27,500 nt of DNA from Pseudomonadota bacterium (GTDB lineage: Bacteria > Pseudomonadota > Gammaproteobacteria > Pseudomonadales > Halieaceae), in assembly GCA_030591305.1 (NCBI GenBank), contig JAUVBI010000009.1, positions 1 to 27,500 of the forward strand. Direction: 5' to 3'. The position numbers and the translations under genes are program-made. Shown here piece after piece: positions 1 to 8,762 of the stretch (positions are counted from its first letter, which is position 1; every line of letters begins with the position of its first letter). Below the pieces are notes generated by a model that saw only the letters and a program-made list of their open reading frames with translations, was not told the origin of the DNA and made no database searches.

Positions 1-1464
1 ATCGTTGCCACGGGCCTGCCGGCCAGTCCGGGCGGAGCCACCGGTCAGGTTGTGTTCTCAGCCGAAGAGGCAGTGGAGGTCGCAGACCAGGGCCACAAAG
101 TCGTCCTGGTGCGCCGCGAAACAACACCGGAAGACATCCACGGCATGAAAGTGGCCGAGGGCATTCTCACCGAACTGGGCGGCATGACCTCCCACGCCGC
201 CGTGGTGGCCAGGGGCATGGGCGTCTGTGCTATTACCGCCTGCAGCAGCCTGACCATCAATTACGCCCAGGGCACGGTAACCACTGCGGACGGTGTGGTT
301 ATCAAGCGCGGCGACATCATCACCCTGGACGGCACCGCCGGTGACGTTATGCTGGGCGACATTCCCAAAACAGAGGCCAGCACCGGAGAAGATTTCCAGA
401 CCCTGCTATCCTGGGCAGACAAGTACCGCAAGTTAAAAGTACGGGCCAACGCAGAAACACCTGCGGATGCCGCCAAGGCACGAGAGCTGGGTGCCGAGGG
501 TATAGGCCTGTGCCGCACCGAGCATATGTTCTTCGACGCTGAGCGCATTGACGTCATGCGCGCAATGATTTTATCGGAAACCAAAGAGGAGCGACAAAAG
601 TTTCTCGATGTGCTTTTCCATTTTCAACACGACGATATACTGGAACTGTACAAGGTAATGGATGGCCTGCCGGTGACAATTCGCCTGCTCGATCCGCCGC
701 TGCACGAATTCTTACCCCATACCGAGGAAGAGATGGCGGCCCTGTCCGAACGCATCGGGAAACCCGTAGCGAAGATTCGAGAGATCACTGAAAGCATGCA
801 CGAGGTTAACCCCATGCTGGGTTTCCGCGGTTGTCGGCTGTCGGTTGTCTATCCGGAAATTACCCAGATGCAAGTCAAGGCCATTATTTCTGCCGCAGTG
901 AATGCCACCGAGCAAGGCTACAAGCCCTTTCCAGAAATCATGGTGCCGCTGGTGGTCAATGTGCGGGAGATTCGCCTGATCAACAAGATTATCGATCAGG
1001 GCATTCATGAGGTCCTGAGTGAAAAACGCGTGTCTGTTCCCTACAAGATTGGCACCATGGTGGAAACACCCAGGGCGGCATTGGGCGCAGACCGCCTGGC
1101 GCCAGAAGTTGAATTTATGAGCTTCGGTACCAACGACTTAACCCAGATGACCTATGGCTTCTCCCGCGATGACATAGGCAAGTTCCTGCCGGAATATTTG
1201 ACTAAAAAACTAGTGGAATCAGACCCCTTTGTCTCCCTGGACCAACGGGCGGTAGGACGACTGATGGAAATGGCCGTCACCGAGAGTCGGGCTCGCAAAC
1301 CCGGTATTAAATATGGCATTTGTGGTGAGCACGGCGGTGACCCGAAGTCGATTCAATTCTGTCACGACCTGGGCCTGGACTATGTGTCCTGCAGCCCCTT
1401 CCGCGTACCCGTTGCCCGGATAGCCGCAGCCCAGGCTGCGGTGGAGAAAACAGTCCCTGAATAA
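1..1464 (+). CDS. ppdK: Pyruvate,phosphate dikinase, C-terminal part (5' end outside window)
   Basis: PPDK interconverts pyruvate + ATP + phosphate and PEP + AMP + PPi, a cytosolic gluconeogenic or glycolytic step. The frame is open from base 1 (reading IVATGLPASPGGATG), so the gene starts upstream and about 488 codons are visible. The central phosphohistidine motif GGMTSHAAVVARGMG is present, with the swivelling His encoded at 193-195. The C-terminal PEP-binding barrel follows, with LCRTEHMFF, MLGFRGCRL, SFGTNDLTQMTYGFSRDD and the active-site CGEHGGDP (Cys at 1321-1323). The tail SCSPFRVPVARIAAAQA is typical of PPDK rather than PEP synthase or PTS enzyme I. The missing N-terminal part should hold the ATP-grasp domain. 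The gene ends 4 bp from the convergent acyl-CoA synthetase. Family assignment is firm. Confidence 0.95.
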   Translation: MVATGLPASPGGATGQVVFSAEEAVEVADQGHKVVLVRRETTPEDIHGMKVAEGILTELGGMTSHAAVVARGMGVCAITACSSLTINYAQGTVTTADGVVIKRGDIITLDGTAGDVMLGDIPKTEASTGEDFQTLLSWADKYRKLKVRANAETPADAAKARELGAEGIGLCRTEHMFFDAERIDVMRAMILSETKEERQKFLDVLFHFQHDDILELYKVMDGLPVTIRLLDPPLHEFLPHTEEEMAALSERIGKPVAKIREITESMHEVNPMLGFRGCRLSVVYPEITQMQVKAIISAAVNATEQGYKPFPEIMVPLVVNVREIRLINKIIDQGIHEVLSEKRVSVPYKIGTMVETPRAALGADRLAPEVEFMSFGTNDLTQMTYGFSRDDIGKFLPEYLTKKLVESDPFVSLDQRAVGRLMEMAVTESRARKPGIKYGICGEHGGDPKSIQFCHDLGLDYVSCSPFRVPVARIAAAQAAVEKTVPE

Positions 1465-1468
1465 CAGG

Positions 1469-3001
1469 CTAATCCGACAACTGCTCCTTCAGCACATACT
1501 TCAAAACCTTGCCCGCGGGGTTGCGCGGCAGCGCGTCCACGACATGCAGGCGCAGGGGGATTTTGTAGCGGGCCAGGTGGTCTGTAGCAAATTCACGCAA
1601 GCCCTCCAGGGAAAGCTCCTGCCCTTCGTTCAGCGCCACTACAGCGGTGACCGCCTCACCCCATTTTTCATCGGGCAAACCGATGACGGCCACTTCTGCG
1701 ATGGCACCGTGTTTATACAAAATACTCTCTACTTCCGCCGGGTAAACATTTTCTCCCCCTGAAATCACCATATCCTTGAGGCGGTCCGAGATAAAGACGA
1801 AATCGTCCTCATCCATGTAGCCGATATCACCCGAGTGAAACCAGCCCATCTCGTCAATGGCCTCGGCGGTGGCCTCGGGCCTGTTCCAGTAGCCCTTCAT
1901 AATATTGGGGCCACGTATGCAGATCTCACCCTTCTCTCCCGCCGGTAATACCTTGTTGTCTTCGCTGACGACACGCACTTCGGTGAACAGAGGCGCCTGC
2001 CCTGCTGAGCCCAGCTTTTTCACTGCCCATTCTTCACTCAGGCCACAGGCGAAAGGTGCTGTCTCGGTCAAGCCATAGGCCTGGCAGAAAGAGATACCGC
2101 GTTCACCATAAAGCTCTATCAGTGGAACAGGTACCGGGGCGCCCCCACAGAGCAACATCTTGATCGAGCTGAGATCGGCATCGGCAAATTGCGGTTGCTG
2201 GGACATAAACAGGAACATCGCCGGCGCACCAAACATATGTGTCGCCCGGTAGCGCTCGAAGTCGGCAAGTACCTGGCCGGGATCAAAACTGCGCAGCAGG
2301 GCCACGGTAGCGCCCAATTGAAAACAGTTCAGGCACATGACGTTCAGGGCACCAATGTGGAAAACAGGCGCCGCCGTTAACACGATATCATCGCGGGAAC
2401 TGCCAAAGGCCATCATCGCATTGATGTTATTCCACAAAATATTGCCGTGGGTCAACATGGCGCCCTTGGGAAGCCCAGTGGTTCCCGAGGTATACATTAT
2501 CAGGCTGATATCATGCTCATCGGCTGAGGCAATACCTTTGACCGGCTCAGCCGCTGCTCGTTCGGAGTTCAGGTGCCGCCAGTTGTCCGTTTCTGATTCC
2601 GAGCTGAAATACTGCCTGCAACATAAATTGGGAATGGCCGGCGCCACTACCGACTGCAACGCGTCGTCACAAATAAGTGTATGCACACCCGCGTCATTGA
2701 TAATAAACGTGAGCTCCTCGGCGGTCAGGCGAAAGTTAAGGGGAACAAATATTGCACCCAGGGTGTTAGCGGCAAACAGGGTTTCAAAGAATGCAGGATG
2801 ATTAAAGCCCAGATAGGCAACCCGGTCTCCGGCACAAACACCAGACTCCCGCAGCAGTGTCGCCTGCCGTCGCACCCGGTCGGCCATGTCACCAAAGCTG
2901 ATTTTTTCCTCCTCAAATATCAATGCGATACGCTCGGGGTTCAAATCTGCACGGCGTAACATACCGTAGGCTAGGTTTGGCTCATGACTGGCTCGATGCA
3001 T
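1469..3001 (-). CDS. AMP-forming acyl-CoA synthetase (long/medium-chain fatty acid or aryl acid ligase type)
   Basis: An ANL-superfamily enzyme that activates a carboxylic acid to acyl-AMP and then to acyl-CoA in the cytosol. The P-loop-like A3 motif MYTSGTTGLPKGAMLTHG lies near residue 170. It is followed by YGLTETAPF (A5), the GWFHSGDIGYMDEDDFVFISD hinge region (A7/A8), KDMVISGGENVYPAEVE, and the C-terminal catalytic lysine in PRNPAGKVLKY (about residue 498). At 510 residues it has full family length. I chose the ATG at 3001 because GGGAG sits 8 nt upstream of it. The in-frame ATG at 3016, five codons earlier, has no visible ribosome binding site. The gene is transcribed away from the formate dehydrogenase operon. 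The substrate cannot be told from sequence; a fatty acid is the default guess. Confidence 0.9.
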   Translation of the reverse strand: MHRASHEPNLAYGMLRRADLNPERIALIFEEEKISFGDMADRVRRQATLLRESGVCAGDRVAYLGFNHPAFFETLFAANTLGAIFVPLNFRLTAEELTFIINDAGVHTLICDDALQSVVAPAIPNLCCRQYFSSESETDNWRHLNSERAAAEPVKGIASADEHDISLIMYTSGTTGLPKGAMLTHGNILWNNINAMMAFGSSRDDIVLTAAPVFHIGALNVMCLNCFQLGATVALLRSFDPGQVLADFERYRATHMFGAPAMFLFMSQQPQFADADLSSIKMLLCGGAPVPVPLIELYGERGISFCQAYGLTETAPFACGLSEEWAVKKLGSAGQAPLFTEVRVVSEDNKVLPAGEKGEICIRGPNIMKGYWNRPEATAEAIDEMGWFHSGDIGYMDEDDFVFISDRLKDMVISGGENVYPAEVESILYKHGAIAEVAVIGLPDEKWGEAVTAVVALNEGQELSLEGLREFATDHLARYKIPLRLHVVDALPRNPAGKVLKYVLKEQLSD

Positions 3002-3070
3002 TGTTATAGCTCCCATTTCTAATTATGTATTTTGATGAGGATATTACCCCAGCTCGTGCTATTGTCCTAG

Positions 3071-3107
3071 CCCATACAGGTAATATGGGAAGACTCTTTC
3101 GCGAAAG
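3071..3107. promoter_or_regulatory. Two inverted repeats in the acyl-CoA synthetase / fds divergent region
   Basis: The 157-bp gap between the divergent genes holds CCCATA (3071-3076), a 7-bp spacer and TATGGG (3084-3089). Next to it is a perfect 12-bp palindrome CTTTCGCGAAAG (3096-3107). Both lie 50-90 bp upstream of the fdsG start, where an operator or activator site would be expected. No regulator gene is adjacent. Which protein binds, if any, is unknown. Confidence 0.35.
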
Positions 3108-3158
3108 CAGTTTAATCTTCTCTATGACCAGACCGGGTGCAGATTTTAGGCTAGAGCG

Positions 3159-3635
3159 ATGACACAGCTGGATATCAAACAGATCACCCTCGATATTGCC
3201 TCCCCACTGCTGAGTGAGGTTGGCGCCCTTTTACCTGTTTTGCACGCCCTGCAGAAACATTTTGGGTATATTCCCGCGGAGACGGTGCCAACAGTGGCGC
3301 AATTACTCAATCTTTCCCGGGCAGAAGTACACGGCGTCATCAGCTTCTATGACTGGTTTCACACTGAGCCTGGCGGTGATAATACACTCTATATCTGCCG
3401 CGCAGAGGCCTGCCAGGCGATGGGCGGCAGCACCCTCGAAGAGGCGGCAAAACAGCATCTGGGTATCGACTACCATGAAACCAGCGCCGATGGTCGGGTA
3501 CGCCTTCAAGGCGTCTACTGCCTGGGCAACTGTGCCTGCGCCCCGTCAGTAATGATCAATGAAAAACTGTATGGCCGGGTCACCGCCCAGAGCCTGACCG
3601 CTACCCTTGACATGCTAGCGTACCGGGAGTCCTGA
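3159..3635 (+). CDS. fdsG: NAD-dependent formate dehydrogenase, gamma subunit (NuoE-like)
   Basis: Small electron-transfer subunit of the cytosolic molybdenum formate dehydrogenase, homologous to NuoE and HoxE. Its 158 residues fit the family. The N-terminal helical part (LPVLHALQKHFGYIPAE, AEVHGVISFYDWF) is followed by a thioredoxin-like [2Fe-2S] domain. The four ligands are visible as C80-x4-C85 and C121-x3-C125 (CLGNCACAPS). It is the first gene of the operon. Its stop is 2 bp before the fdsB start, so translation is probably coupled. By family knowledge it carries the [2Fe-2S] centre next to the flavin subunit. NuoE of complex I is the alternative family, but the following gene order (B, molybdopterin A, D) makes FdsG clear. 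Confidence 0.93.
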   Translation: MTQLDIKQITLDIASPLLSEVGALLPVLHALQKHFGYIPAETVPTVAQLLNLSRAEVHGVISFYDWFHTEPGGDNTLYICRAEACQAMGGSTLEEAAKQHLGIDYHETSADGRVRLQGVYCLGNCACAPSVMINEKLYGRVTAQSLTATLDMLAYRES

Positions 3636-3637
3636 GC

Positions 3638-5119
3638 GTGCGCGTCTATGTACCTTCCGATTCCACCGCCGCGTCCCTGGGGGCAGATGATATCGCCCAG
3701 GCCCTGGCTGAGCTGCCACTGGAAATTGAAATCATTCGAAATGGCTCCAGAGGTTTGTGCTGGCTGGAGCCCCTGCTGGAAATCGACAGCCCGAAAGGCA
3801 GGCTGGGCTTTGCCAATGTCAGCACCGATGAAATCGCCGCACTTTTTTCCAAAGGCATCCCCGGTGCATCGCACTCTCGCTGCCTGGGCCCGATAGAAGA
3901 CCTCCCCTATCTGGCTCAGCAAGTACGCCTGACCAGCGCTCGTATAGGGCTGATTGAGCCGGACTCACTGGATGACTACCGGGCCCATGGCGGGTTTAAA
4001 GGCCTGGACAGGGCGCGGGAGATGCCAGCGGCAGAGATTGTTGCCACAGTAACCGAATCGGGCCTGCGCGGTCGCGGCGGTGCCGCCTTTCCCACAGGTA
4101 TCAAATGGCAGACGGTATTAAATGCCGAAGGGAGCAAAAAATACATCGTCTGCAATGCCGATGAGGGCGACTCTGGCACCTATGTGGACAGGCTCATCAT
4201 GGAGTGCGACCCTTTTGTATTGATAGAGGGTATTATCATCGCCGGTCTCGCAGTTGGTGCCGATGAGGGTTATATCTACTGTCGTGCCGAATACCCACTG
4301 GCCTTCCGACGATTGCAGCAAGCTATTAAACTGGCCGGGAAAGCCGGGTACCTGGGAGGCTTTTCCCTGCAGGTTCGCAAGGCCGCCGGCGCTTATATTT
4401 GCGGTGAAGAGACCTCATTACTGGAAAGCCTGGAGGGCAGGCGCGGGCAGGTGCGCTTTCGTCCACCCCTGCCCGCCCTGGAGGGTTTGTTTGGCAAACC
4501 CACGGTAGTCAACAACGTCATCAGCCTGGCCAGCATCCCGGGTATTCTCAGTGGTGGCGCAGCCAGCTACCAGGAATATGGCAGCGGCCGCAGCAGGGGC
4601 ACCTTAACGGTACAGTTGTCTGGCAATATCAAACGCGGCGGCCTCGTTGAAATACCATTTGGCCTGAGCCTTCGCCAACTCCTCGAGGAGTTTGGCGGTG
4701 GCACCGCAAGTGGCAGACCCATCAAAGCAGTGCAGGCCGGGGGGCCACTGGGAGCCTATATTCCGCCCATGTTGTTTGATACACCTCTGGACTACGAGGC
4801 CTTCAAGAATATAGGGGCCATGTTGGGCCATGGCGGACTGGTGGTATTCGACGACAGCGCAGACCTGGGAAAAATGGCGCGCTTTGCCATGGCATTTTGC
4901 GCCATCGAATCCTGTGGTAAATGTACGCCCTGTAGAATGGGTTCGGTACGCGGAGTTGAAGTTATTGACCGTATTCACAAAGGTGAGCAGGTCGATGAAA
5001 ACCGCATCTTGTTACGAGACCTCTGCCAGACCATGATTGATGGCTCGCTCTGTGCACTGGGGGGCATGGCGCCCTACCCGGTACTGAGCATAATGAAGCA
5101 CTTCCCCAATGAGCTCTGA
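3638..5119 (+). CDS. fdsB: NAD-dependent formate dehydrogenase, beta subunit (NuoF-like, FMN/NAD)
   Basis: Flavin subunit that passes electrons from formate to NAD+. An N-terminal thioredoxin-like stretch of about 100 residues precedes the NuoF core, as in FdsB proteins. FMN/NAD-binding motifs are GLRGRGGAAFPTG (about 142-154) and CNADEGDSGTYVDR (172-185), then AGAYICGEETSLLESLEG. The [4Fe-4S] N3-type ligands are C426-x2-C429-x2-C432 (SCGKCTPCRMG) and C472 (SLCALGG), with the canonical 40-residue spacing. It starts at GTG 3638, 2 bp after the fdsG stop. The 3' end overlaps fdsA by 11 nt. At 493 residues it is slightly shorter than some FdsB, and nothing is missing from the core. Confidence 0.94.
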   Translation: MRVYVPSDSTAASLGADDIAQALAELPLEIEIIRNGSRGLCWLEPLLEIDSPKGRLGFANVSTDEIAALFSKGIPGASHSRCLGPIEDLPYLAQQVRLTSARIGLIEPDSLDDYRAHGGFKGLDRAREMPAAEIVATVTESGLRGRGGAAFPTGIKWQTVLNAEGSKKYIVCNADEGDSGTYVDRLIMECDPFVLIEGIIIAGLAVGADEGYIYCRAEYPLAFRRLQQAIKLAGKAGYLGGFSLQVRKAAGAYICGEETSLLESLEGRRGQVRFRPPLPALEGLFGKPTVVNNVISLASIPGILSGGAASYQEYGSGRSRGTLTVQLSGNIKRGGLVEIPFGLSLRQLLEEFGGGTASGRPIKAVQAGGPLGAYIPPMLFDTPLDYEAFKNIGAMLGHGGLVVFDDSADLGKMARFAMAFCAIESCGKCTPCRMGSVRGVEVIDRIHKGEQVDENRILLRDLCQTMIDGSLCALGGMAPYPVLSIMKHFPNEL

Positions 5120-7973
5120 GGCTACTGGCAAGGTGAATAACTGGTATCGCGTGGGCACCGAAAGAGACCTGGGCACGCCAGCCTCCCCCGGCGAAAACAA
5201 GGTCGAGTTAACGATAGACGGCCTGCCCGTGTCGGTGCCAAGCGGCACTTCCATTATGCGCGCTGCAGCCCTCACCGGAACAGACATCCCCAGGCTGTGC
5301 GCCACCGAGGATTTGAGCGCCTTCGGATCCTGTCGCCTGTGCCTGGTAGAAATAGAAGGCAGGCCAGGCTTTCCCGCCTCCTGCACCACCCACGTTGAGC
5401 CGGGCATGGTCGTTCGCACCCAGACCGACGCTGTTGCAAAACTGCGCCGCAACATCATGGAGCTGTATATTTCCGATCACCCCCTGGACTGCCTCAGCTG
5501 TCCCAGTAACGGCGATTGCCAGTTACAGGATATGGCAGGCGCCGTGGGTTTACGTGAGGTACGCTACGGTTATACCGGTGAAAACCATCTCACTGCAGAA
5601 AAAGACGAATCGGCCCCCTACTTCACCTTCGACCCCGCCAAATGCATTGTCTGCTCGCGTTGCGTACGCGCCTGTGAAGAACAGCAGGGCACTTTTGCAC
5701 TCACGGTAGAGGGCCGGGGTTTTGACTCAAAAATAGTTGCCAGCCAGAATGACAACTTTGATCAATCGGAGTGTGTCTCCTGCGGCGCTTGTGTAAAGGC
5801 CTGTCCCACTGCAACCCTGGTAGAAAAATCTGTCATTGAACTGGGGCAGCCGATCACAGCCACCATAACAACCTGCGCCTACTGTGGTGTAGGTTGCTCC
5901 TTTCGCGCCGAGATGCAGGGCGACAAACTGATTCGCATGGTGCCCGACCGCAACGGCCAGGCCAACCATGGACACGCCTGTGTTAAAGGCCGTTTTGCTT
6001 TTGGCTACGCAACCCACAAAGACCGCATAACAGCACCCATGATTCGCGACAAAATATCCGACCCATGGCGAGAGGTTAGCTGGGAAGCAGCCTTCGAGTT
6101 CACGGCAAAACGTCTTAAGGGCATCCAGAAAAAATACGGGCGCAAGTCTATAGGCGGCATCACCTCCTCCCGCTGCACCAATGAAGAAGTGTATGTCGTG
6201 CAGAAATTTGTCCGTGCAGCCATGGGTAACAACAACGTCGACAACTGTGCCCGGGTTTGCCATGCCCCTACCGGCTATGGTTTAAAAACCACCCTGGGTG
6301 AATCTGCCGGAACCCAGACCTTCGATTCCGTCCTGCAATCAGACGTAATTATGGTGATAGGCTCCAACCCCACAGATGCCCATCCGGTGTTTGGCTCGCT
6401 GATGAAGCGGCGCCTGCGTGAGGGTGCCGGCCTTATTGTCATCGACCCCCGGGCGACCGGCCTGGTCAGCGCACCTCACCTGAAAGCGGACTATCACCTG
6501 CCCCTGCGCCCCGGTACAAATGTTGCGGTCATAAACGCGCTGGCCCATGTCATTGTGGGTGAGAAACTCGAAGACACCGCCTTTATAGAACAGCGCTGTG
6601 ACATGGACGCTTTCAATATCTGGCGCACTTTTATCAGTGATGAGAAATACTCTCCGGAAGCGGTGGAAGAAACAACCGGCGTGGCCGCCGATCAATTACG
6701 GCAAGCTGCCCGCCTGTTCGCCAGTGCCCCCAACGGTGCCATTTACTATGGCTTGGGTGTCACCGAACACAGCCAGGGCTCCACCATGGTAATGGGCATT
6801 GCCAACCTGGCCATGCTCACGGGTAACATGGGACGTGAGGGGGTGGGCGTAAACCCCATGCGCGGGCAAAACAATGTACAGGGCGCCTGTGATATGGGCA
6901 GTTTCCCCCACGAATTACCGGGTTATCGCCACCTCTCCGACGAGGTCACCCGAAAAGCCTTCGAAAAGGACTGGGGTATCACACTGGACCCCAAGCCGGG
7001 TTATCGCCTGCCAAATATGTTCGATGCGGCCGTCAGTGGCGACTTTAAGGGCATGTACATTCAGGGTGAAGACGTCGCCCAGTCTGACCCCGACATCCAG
7101 CACGTGCAAGCTGCGCTGAAAGCCATGGAATGCCTTATTGTGCAGGACTTATTTCTTAACGAGACCGCGAAATTTGCCCACGTATTTTTACCCGGCTCAT
7201 CCTTTTTAGAGAAAGACGGCACCTTCATCAATGCGGAGAGACGCATGTCACCTGTGCGCAAGGTGATGCAACCCCTGTCGGGCATGGCTGAATGGGAGGT
7301 CACCTGCGCCCTGTCCACAGCCATGGGCTACCCCATGCACTATGCACACCCCAGTGAAATAATGGACGAGATAGCACGTATGACACCCACATTTTCAGGG
7401 GTCAGTTACGCCTTGTTGGACGAAATGGGGTCTATTCAGTGGCCCTGTAATGATGAGGCACCGCAGGGTACCAAAACCATGCACATCGGTGAATTTGTAC
7501 GCGGAAAAGGCTATTTTGCCCCCACACCCTTTGTTCCCACCACAGAGCGCTCCAATGCCAAATACCCCCTGTTGTTAACCACCGGGCGGATCCTGGCACA
7601 GTACAATGTAGGTGCCCAGACCCGTCGCACCGCCAACATGGCCTTTCACGCTGAGGACGTGCTGGAAATACACCCGTCGGATGCGGCGGTGCGCGGCATT
7701 GAAAACAACAGCTGGGTAGGTATTAAAAGCCGGGCGGGAGAAACCGTGTTGCGCGCTCTAATCAGCACACACATTCAACCCGGTGTGGTCTACACTACCT
7801 TTCATCACCCCGAGTCCGGCACCAACGTGCTTACAACCGACAACTCGGACTGGGCCACCAATTGCCCCGAATATAAAGTCACCGCAGTGCAGGCCTACCC
7901 CGTGACAAGCCCTTCACAATGGCAGCAAAACTTCCGTCGCACGGGCAAGCAACAGCACGAGTTACTTCCATGA
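5109..7973 (+). CDS. fdsA: NAD-dependent formate dehydrogenase, alpha subunit (molybdopterin catalytic subunit)
   Basis: Catalytic subunit oxidising formate to CO2 at a bis-molybdopterin guanine dinucleotide Mo centre (954 residues). The NuoG-like N-terminus has [2Fe-2S] ligands C64, C75, C78 and C92, and a His-Cys3 [4Fe-4S] site H124, C128, C131, C137 (HPLDCLSCPSNGDC). Two ferredoxin-type clusters follow: C179/182/185/189 and C222/225/228/232. The molybdopterin part opens with C256-x2-C259-x3-C263-x27-C291. The active-site pair is C384-H385 (RVCHAPTGYG), so this is the cysteine enzyme and not a selenoprotein. Further family motifs are VTEHSQGS, NPMRGQNNVQGACDMG and, at the C-terminus, LLLTTGRILAQYNVGAQTRR. 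There is no Tat signal, as expected for a cytosolic enzyme. It overlaps fdsB by 11 nt and fdsD by ATGA. Confidence 0.96.
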   Translation: MSSEATGKVNNWYRVGTERDLGTPASPGENKVELTIDGLPVSVPSGTSIMRAAALTGTDIPRLCATEDLSAFGSCRLCLVEIEGRPGFPASCTTHVEPGMVVRTQTDAVAKLRRNIMELYISDHPLDCLSCPSNGDCQLQDMAGAVGLREVRYGYTGENHLTAEKDESAPYFTFDPAKCIVCSRCVRACEEQQGTFALTVEGRGFDSKIVASQNDNFDQSECVSCGACVKACPTATLVEKSVIELGQPITATITTCAYCGVGCSFRAEMQGDKLIRMVPDRNGQANHGHACVKGRFAFGYATHKDRITAPMIRDKISDPWREVSWEAAFEFTAKRLKGIQKKYGRKSIGGITSSRCTNEEVYVVQKFVRAAMGNNNVDNCARVCHAPTGYGLKTTLGESAGTQTFDSVLQSDVIMVIGSNPTDAHPVFGSLMKRRLREGAGLIVIDPRATGLVSAPHLKADYHLPLRPGTNVAVINALAHVIVGEKLEDTAFIEQRCDMDAFNIWRTFISDEKYSPEAVEETTGVAADQLRQAARLFASAPNGAIYYGLGVTEHSQGSTMVMGIANLAMLTGNMGREGVGVNPMRGQNNVQGACDMGSFPHELPGYRHLSDEVTRKAFEKDWGITLDPKPGYRLPNMFDAAVSGDFKGMYIQGEDVAQSDPDIQHVQAALKAMECLIVQDLFLNETAKFAHVFLPGSSFLEKDGTFINAERRMSPVRKVMQPLSGMAEWEVTCALSTAMGYPMHYAHPSEIMDEIARMTPTFSGVSYALLDEMGSIQWPCNDEAPQGTKTMHIGEFVRGKGYFAPTPFVPTTERSNAKYPLLLTTGRILAQYNVGAQTRRTANMAFHAEDVLEIHPSDAAVRGIENNSWVGIKSRAGETVLRALISTHIQPGVVYTTFHHPESGTNVLTTDNSDWATNCPEYKVTAVQAYPVTSPSQWQQNFRRTGKQQHELLP

Positions 7974-8185
7974 CCGTCAAAACAGAAAAACTGACCCGTA
8001 TGGCTGAGCAAATTGCCGCCAACATGAACTACGGCGAGGACACCGAAATTGTCGCGGCCAAAGTGGCAGAGCATATCAACAAGTTTTGGGACGAACGCAT
8101 GAAATCGGCTTTCCGGCACCACGCGGCAGAACACCAGGGCGAATTCTCTGTCGAATTACGCGCGGCCATCTCTAAATTGGACTGA
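7970..8185 (+). CDS. fdsD: NAD-dependent formate dehydrogenase, delta subunit
   Basis: A 71-residue protein matching the small delta subunit that follows fdsA in fds operons. It is helical, with the family-typical MAEQIAANM and AEHINKFWDERMK. The start at 7970 is set by an ATGA overlap with the fdsA stop. An in-frame ATG at 7919 lies inside fdsA and would add 17 unlikely residues. In other bacteria FdsD is needed for, or stabilises, the mature complex. The sulfurtransferase-like gene fdsC, which normally sits between fdsA and fdsD, is missing here. The enzyme may rely on an FdhD encoded elsewhere. Confidence 0.88.
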   Translation: MTVKTEKLTRMAEQIAANMNYGEDTEIVAAKVAEHINKFWDERMKSAFRHHAAEHQGEFSVELRAAISKLD

Positions 8186-8234
8186 TTCGGGTACACTGCA
8201 TCCAACAATTCAAATAAACACAGGACAACGCTCT

Positions 8235-8579
8235 ATGTCAGACGGAAGTTGGCAGGTATTTGACCTCAAAGAAATCAGGAACAAGCTCAAGGGTGACCCC
8301 GTGGAGTACCTGGAGTTTCTCAACGTGCCCGCCCTCAACTGTGGCATCTACTCATTGGCTGCGGGCAGCACAGATATGCAAGCCCCTCACGATGAGGATG
8401 AAGTCTACCTGGTACTATCCGGTAAAGCCCGCATGCACCTTGGCGATGAAGATAGGAACATAGGACCGGGCTCTCTACTGTACGTGGGCGCAACCACCGA
8501 GCACTCATTTTTTGAGATTGAAGAAGACATGACACTGCTTGTTATGTTTGCCGCCAGCCCGCCGGACCATGGCGTATAG
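8235..8579 (+). CDS. Single-domain cupin protein, last gene of the fds operon
   Basis: A 114-residue soluble cupin. The first cupin motif covers residues 44-63 and keeps H52 and E56 (HDEDEVYLVLSG, correct E-x6-G spacing), but the usual first His of HxH is Ala50. The second motif has GPGSLLYVGATTEHSF with H90. A metal site with reduced ligands is therefore possible. It begins 49 bp after fdsD on the same strand, with GGA upstream of the ATG, and is followed by a terminator-like hairpin, so cotranscription with fds is likely. No enzymatic role can be assigned. Cupins of this size include mannose-6-phosphate isomerase-like and small-molecule-sensing proteins. Confidence 0.8.
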   Translation: MSDGSWQVFDLKEIRNKLKGDPVEYLEFLNVPALNCGIYSLAAGSTDMQAPHDEDEVYLVLSGKARMHLGDEDRNIGPGSLLYVGATTEHSFFEIEEDMTLLVMFAASPPDHGV

Positions 8580-8634
8580 CTCTGGTCCTCTACCGCAAAA
8601 GGCCCTTGGGCTTACGACAACTCAGGTGCCTCTG

Positions 8635-8654
8635 GGGGCATTATCGCCCTTTTT
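8635..8654 (+). terminator. Likely rho-independent terminator of the fds-cupin operon
   Basis: A GC stem GGGC (8636-8639), a six-base loop and GCCC (8646-8649) run directly into TTTTT (8650-8654), 56 bp after the cupin stop. The stem is only 4 bp plus a G-T wobble, so strength is uncertain. A second weak stem, GCCC-TT-GGGC, lies about 30 bp upstream. Confidence 0.5.
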
Positions 8655-8706
8655 GGATATGTCCGGAAAGTCGGGGTAAAACCCATTATCTATTACTCAC
8701 TCAGAA

Positions 8707-8762
8707 ACATAACGCCTCAAGAAGCGCGGGCTGTAGCGTCCTTCTTCCTTGACTTGTTAGCT
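8707..8762 (-). other. attC recombination site of an integron cassette
   Basis: Read on the minus strand, a 56-nt imperfect palindrome starts with a TAAC core (in AGCTAAC) and ends with GCGTTATGT. The inner arms pair as TCAAG-G-AAG against CTT-CTTGA. The single unpaired G is the extrahelical-base feature of attC, and a 19-nt terminal loop separates the arms. The outer boxes pair GTTA with TAAC; the GTTATGT core deviates from GTTRRRY at one base. The site lies at the 3' end of the antitoxin gene, exactly where the attC of a cassette facing away from intI should be. The length is at the short end for attC sites. Confidence 0.72.

Noticed and set aside
5727..6263. A 178-codon minus-strand frame inside fdsA
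   Set aside because: Shadow of the catalytic subunit; no ribosome binding site or motif.
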